Source: Nocardioides sp. SLBN-35
GTDB taxonomy: Bacteria; Actinomycetota; Actinomycetes; Propionibacteriales; Nocardioidaceae
Direction of reading: 5' to 3'
Length of the DNA stretch: 64,000 nucleotides
NCBI RefSeq assembly: GCF_006715725.1
Contig: NZ_VFNU01000001.1
Span: 1,178,001 to 1,242,000 of the forward strand
The position numbers and the translations under genes are program-made. The notes under the pieces were generated by a model. It was not told the origin of the DNA, ran no database searches, and worked only from the letters and a program-made list of their open reading frames with translations. Positions 60,705 to 64,000 of the stretch are shown here, one piece after another (the stretch's first letter is position 1; each line of letters opens with the position of its first letter).

Positions 60705-61495
60705 CCATCCGACATGAGGGCGACCAGATGAGTGATGCGGGACAGGGATTCCAGCCGGGCGAGACGCTGTCGCGGCTCTATCCGGAGGTCCGCGCCGGTG
60801 GCTACACCCGCTACGACGGGTTCATCGAGTTCTACACCCGGGTCAACGCGCTCCTGGGCCCGGACAGCCGCGTGCTCGACTTCGGCGCCGGTCGCGGCCT
60901 GTGGGCGATCGAGCCGTTCCCCGAGCTGCACCGCCGGCTGCGCTCCTTCCACGAGCGGGTCGCCGAGGTCCACGGCGTCGACGTCGACCCGGTCGTCCTC
61001 GACAACGCCACCCTCACCTCGGCCCAGGTGATCGAGCCCGGCGCCCGGCTGCCCTTCGCCGACGCCTCCTTCGACCTGGTCCTCGCCGACCACGTGCTCG
61101 AGCACGTCGGCGAGGAGGACGCGCCGACCGTCTCCGCCGAGATCCTGCGGGTCCTCAAGCCAGGTGGCTGGCTCGCGGCCCGCACCCCCAACAAGTGGGG
61201 GATGATCGGCATCGGCGCGCGCGCCGTGCCCAACGACCTGCACACCCGGGTGCTCCGTCGCCTCCAGCCGCACCGCAAGGCCGAGGACGTGTTCCCGGTC
61301 CGCTACAGCATGAACACCCGCCGCTCCCTGACGGCACTGTTCCCCCCGCCCCACGAGCTGGTGGTCTACGGGCACTCCTCGGAGCCGACGTACTTCGGCT
61401 CGAACGCGCCCGCCTGGCGGGTCGCCCAGCTCGTCGACCGGCTCACGCCGCCCGCGCTGGCGCCGACGCTGATGGTGTTCGTCCGCAAGGGCTGA
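60701..61495 (+). CDS. Class I SAM-dependent methyltransferase
   Basis: A 264-residue protein with LDFGAGRGLW (motif I), GVDVDPVVL, LADHVLEHV and LKPGGWLAARTPN. It uses SAM, with a Methyltransf_11-like domain. The GTG at 60701 overlaps the upstream stop; the ATG at 60728, with GAGGG 7 bp upstream, is an equally good start giving 255 residues. Substrate probably a glycan sugar. Confidence 0.83.
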   Translation: MTIRHEGDQMSDAGQGFQPGETLSRLYPEVRAGGYTRYDGFIEFYTRVNALLGPDSRVLDFGAGRGLWAIEPFPELHRRLRSFHERVAEVHGVDVDPVVLDNATLTSAQVIEPGARLPFADASFDLVLADHVLEHVGEEDAPTVSAEILRVLKPGGWLAARTPNKWGMIGIGARAVPNDLHTRVLRRLQPHRKAEDVFPVRYSMNTRRSLTALFPPPHELVVYGHSSEPTYFGSNAPAWRVAQLVDRLTPPALAPTLMVFVRKG

Positions 61496-61510
61496 GCGCC
61501 ACGACGACGA

Positions 61511-61545
61511 ACGAGCCGCCGGGGACCAAGTCCCCGGCGGCTCGT
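61511..61545. terminator. Bidirectional terminator hairpin
   Basis: ACGAGCCGCCGGGGAC (61511-61526) pairs perfectly over 16 bp with 61530-61545 around a 3-nt loop. It lies between convergent genes ending at 61495 and 61567. Only a few T residues follow on the plus strand. Confidence 0.75.
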
Positions 61546-61566
61546 GCTGTTGATGCGTGGTGGAGG

Positions 61567-63003
61567 TCAGGCCTTGCGGCGCCCGGAGGACTCGGCCTTG
61601 GCGTCGCCCTTGCCCGAGCGACCGGCGGCGCTGGTCTCCTCGTAGTAGTAGTAGTAATACGAGCCGATGGCGCGCTTGGCGACCATGTTGACCACGACGC
61701 CGTAGAGCCGGGCGCCGACCTGGTTGAGGCGGTTGATCGCCTCGTTGACCTGTTCGCGGGTCGTCTTGGCGTGCCGCACGACGATGATGACGCCGTCGGC
61801 GAGCTTGGCCAGCACCGATGCGTCCGCGACGGGGAGCAGCGGCGGGGCGTCGATGATCACCATGTCGTACGACGACCGCAGCCGCCGGATCAGGTCGTGG
61901 GTGATCTTCGACTGCAGGATCTCGGTCGGGTTCGGCGGCTTGGCGCCGGACGCGAGCACGTGCAGGCCGCTGGCCTCGTGGACCTGGATCGCGTCGTGGA
62001 TCTCGGTCTTGCCGACCAGGGCGGTGGTGAGCCCGATCGCCGGGTCCAGGCCGAGGGTGCTGGCGACGCGCGGGCGGCGCAGGTCGGCGTCGATGATCAG
62101 CGTGTTGCGGCCGGTCTGGGCGAGCGCGACCGCGAGGTTCGTCGAGGTCATCGTCTTGCCCTCGCCGGGCACGGCGCTGCTGATCACCAGGCAGCGCGGC
62201 TGGTGATCGAGGTCGATGAACTGCAGGTTCGTGCGCAGCAGGCGGAACGCCTCGGTGCGCGCCGCGAAGCCGCCGAGGTCGGTGAGCAACGGGGCGGACC
62301 GGATGTCGCCGTCGAAGCCGATGCTCGCGAGCACGGGCGACTCGGTGAGCTCGGCGACGTGGTCGGCCGTGCGGATGGTGCGGTCCAGGAGCTCACGGGC
62401 CACGGCCAGGCCGATGCCGAGCAGGGTGCCGATCAGGATGGCCGCGACCAGGTTGAGCACCACGTTGGGGCTGACCTGGGTGGCGGCCGAGGCCTTGTCG
62501 GTGACCTGGGCCCGGATCTGCGAGTCCTCGGGATTGCCCGTGGTCGTGCCGCCGTCGGTGGTCGCACCGGGCGTCTCGAGGCCGGCGACGTACTCGGTGA
62601 ACTTGTCGGTCGCGTAGTCGGCGATCTTCGTCGCGTCGTAGGGGTTCTCGTCCTTGTAGCTGATCTGGATGAGCGAGGTGCTCTCCACGACCTCGGCGTC
62701 GAACCGGGAGGCGAGCTCCTCGGCCGACATCTTCAGCTTGAGGTCCTTCTTGACGACCTCGGCGAGCCCGGTGCTCTTCACGACGGTGGCGTACGACGCC
62801 GCGCGGTTCGACGCGAACAGCAGCGCCGCATAGGCGTCGGTCGTGTCGCGGACGTCGACGGTGAGGAAGATCTGCGTCTTCGACTCGTACATCGGCGTAC
62901 GCGTGAACGTGATCGCGGCGCTGACCCCGAGTGCGAGCAGGATGATCGACACGATGCTCATCCAACGGCGACCCAGCACCGTCAGGAATTGCTTGAACTC
63001 CAA
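61567..63003 (-). CDS. Polysaccharide co-polymerase/tyrosine autokinase (Wzz-Wzc/BY-kinase)
   Basis: A 478-residue fusion. Wzz-like chain-length domain with TM helices at about 16-36 and 183-203, then a BY-kinase domain with Walker A SAVPGEGKT (276-284), Walker A' LIIDADLRR (302-310), Walker B VIIDAPP (382-388), and a C-terminal cluster of six Tyr (449-454) for autophosphorylation. These kinases control polymerisation and chain length. It lacks a separate Wza-like protein, as expected in a monoderm. Confidence 0.92.
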   Translation of the reverse strand: MEFKQFLTVLGRRWMSIVSIILLALGVSAAITFTRTPMYESKTQIFLTVDVRDTTDAYAALLFASNRAASYATVVKSTGLAEVVKKDLKLKMSAEELASRFDAEVVESTSLIQISYKDENPYDATKIADYATDKFTEYVAGLETPGATTDGGTTTGNPEDSQIRAQVTDKASAATQVSPNVVLNLVAAILIGTLLGIGLAVARELLDRTIRTADHVAELTESPVLASIGFDGDIRSAPLLTDLGGFAARTEAFRLLRTNLQFIDLDHQPRCLVISSAVPGEGKTMTSTNLAVALAQTGRNTLIIDADLRRPRVASTLGLDPAIGLTTALVGKTEIHDAIQVHEASGLHVLASGAKPPNPTEILQSKITHDLIRRLRSSYDMVIIDAPPLLPVADASVLAKLADGVIIVVRHAKTTREQVNEAINRLNQVGARLYGVVVNMVAKRAIGSYYYYYYEETSAAGRSGKGDAKAESSGRRKA

Positions 63004-63140
63004 GTCCCGTCCCTTGCTTGTGACATGCGTCCCGACCCGACCGACTGCCGATCCTAGGCCCCCGCCCCCGTACCCAACGCGGCAGACGGTCGATGGTCAC
63101 TGTCCCATGGCCACCAATTGTCCGCTGCTAGGACATGGCC

Positions 63141-63146
63141 TAGTCT
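63141..63146 (+). promoter_or_regulatory. -10 element, leaderless promoter of the DUF4012 gene
   Basis: TAGTCT ends 7 bp before the ATG at 63154. No ribosome site is visible. Confidence 0.5.
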
Positions 63147-63153
63147 CCCGGGC

Positions 63154-64000
63154 ATGTCGCCCGAGATTCGGCGTCGGCGCCGGTCTCGCGGCTTCCGGCG
63201 GCTGCTGCGGCAGGTACGCCGGTTCCGCCGGGAGCACCCTCGCTGGACCGTGGCGATCGGTCTCGGTGCGGTGCTGGTGTTGCTCGGGGGCTGGGCCCTG
63301 TGGGTGGCGCTCGGGGCTAGCCGCGACCTGGGGGAGGTCGACGAGCAGGCCCGCGCGATGCGCGACGCCCTGGTGCAGGGCGACGCCGCGGGTGCCCGCT
63401 CCGCCCTCGCCGCCTACCAGGAGGCCGCCGACTCCGCGGACGACACCACCCACGGCGCGACCTGGTCGGTGTTCGGGGCGCTCCCGCTCGTCGGTGACGA
63501 CGCGAAGGGCGTGGCGACCGTGGCCGAGGTGCTCGCCGACGTCGGCCGGGACGGGCTGACGCCGGTGGTCGACGCGGCCGACCTGGTGACCGCGGAGAGC
63601 TTCCAGCCGGTCGAGCACCGCTTCCCGCTCGACCGGATCGCGGCCCTCGAGGAGCCCGCGGCCCGCAGCGAGAAGGCGTTCGACACGGCCAGCCGCAGGT
63701 TGGCCGCGGTGGACCCGACCGGGTTCGCCGGCCCGATCCGCACCGCGTTCGACGGGCTGCGGGGCCTGGTCGACGACGCGCGCGGAACCCTGCAGTCGAC
63801 GTACCGCGCCTCCCGGCTGATCCCCCGGATGCTCGGCGAGGGCGGTGACCGCAACTACCTGCTGGTCTTCCAGAACAACGCCGAGTCGCGCAGCAGCGGC
63901 GGGCTGCCGGGCTCGCTGTCGCTCATCCAGGCCCGCGACGGCAAGGTCGACATCGTCCGGCAGGTCGACATGGCCGAGCTCGGCGCGACACCCGGCCACC
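63154..64000 (+). CDS. DUF4012 family membrane protein (3' end outside window)
   Basis: 282 codons are visible; the C-terminus is beyond the right edge. An Arg-rich N-terminal tail precedes a transmembrane helix near residue 30-50, followed by an external helical domain and NYLLVFQNNAESRSSGGLPG, the hallmark of DUF4012. DUF4012 proteins are frequent in actinobacterial exopolysaccharide loci; their molecular role is not known. The ORF is open to position 64000. Confidence 0.85.
   Translation, partial: MSPEIRRRRRSRGFRRLLRQVRRFRREHPRWTVAIGLGAVLVLLGGWALWVALGASRDLGEVDEQARAMRDALVQGDAAGARSALAAYQEAADSADDTTHGATWSVFGALPLVGDDAKGVATVAEVLADVGRDGLTPVVDAADLVTAESFQPVEHRFPLDRIAALEEPAARSEKAFDTASRRLAAVDPTGFAGPIRTAFDGLRGLVDDARGTLQSTYRASRLIPRMLGEGGDRNYLLVFQNNAESRSSGGLPGSLSLIQARDGKVDIVRQVDMAELGATPGH

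Noticed and set aside
1-64000. tRNA or rRNA genes
   Set aside because: Scanning by eye for GTTCRAnnC T-arms with acceptor stems and CCA ends gave no convincing cloverleaf, and no rRNA-like conserved stretch is present; weak candidates could have been missed without a covariance search.

Overview
The window is high-GC chromosomal DNA from an actinobacterium, most likely of the Nocardioidaceae (Nocardioides-like). This is inferred from the strong GC bias at third codon positions, frequent GTG and TTG starts, a mycothiol synthase (mycothiol is an actinobacterial thiol), a GlnR-type regulator beside it, a polyphosphate kinase/PstSCAB/Pit phosphate block, and an Hsa-type steroid ring-cleavage pathway. 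I see no rRNA, tRNA, CRISPR array, transposase or phage gene.

Positions 1-14020 form a steroid/polycyclic catabolism region. It holds HsaA, HsaB, HsaC and HsaD homologues (hydroxylase, its flavin reductase, extradiol dioxygenase and meta-cleavage hydrolase), two further HsaA-like flavoproteins transcribed divergently, two KstD/fumarate-reductase-like FAD proteins, a Baeyer-Villiger-type monooxygenase, an HSL-type esterase, a PtpB-type phosphatase and an IclR regulator. Three promoter regions here share a TCCCG-N5-CGGGA palindrome, which looks like a local regulon operator. Positions 14020-17000 are housekeeping: a cold-shock protein with a clear terminator, a 48-residue protein, a membrane-anchored protein and a MutT1-like Nudix/histidine phosphatase.

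Positions 17000-26000 are phosphate metabolism: a PHO-box promoter, pstSCAB with a strong hairpin between pstS and pstC, a winged-helix regulator with a degenerate receiver, PitA with its DUF47 partner, and ppk1 with a second PHO-box-like site. Positions 26000-35150 hold an HSL esterase, a pair of related membrane proteins (one a 1201-residue coiled-coil and Glu-Pro-rich giant), mshD, an FMN glutamate-synthase-like enzyme, glnR and a MoaD/ThiS-like carrier.

From 35244 to the end lies a large exopolysaccharide locus, a mosaic of short operons on alternating strands. It encodes a Wzy-like polymerase/ligase, a Wzx-like flippase, an initiating sugar-phosphate transferase, a Wzz/Wzc-type tyrosine autokinase, at least five glycosyltransferases, sugar-nucleotide enzymes (GDP-mannose 4,6-dehydratase and a relative, a GDP-mannose 3,5-epimerase homologue, a CDP-glucose-dehydratase-like enzyme), six methyltransferase-like proteins, two hexapeptide acyltransferases, an SGNH hydrolase and a sulfotransferase. 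It also holds a stand-alone adenylation/ACP/ketoreductase/condensation-like set. Together they predict a methylated, acylated and possibly sulfated glycan, perhaps with GDP-L-galactose as a precursor.

Two cross-cutting signals stand out. Several transcription units end in unusually long intergenic palindromes built of direct plus inverted short units, and one family occurs at two convergent junctions 45 kb apart with an identical 20-bp core. Several genes appear leaderless, with a TANNNT element 6-8 bp before the start codon, including two divergent pairs whose opposing -10 elements overlap.
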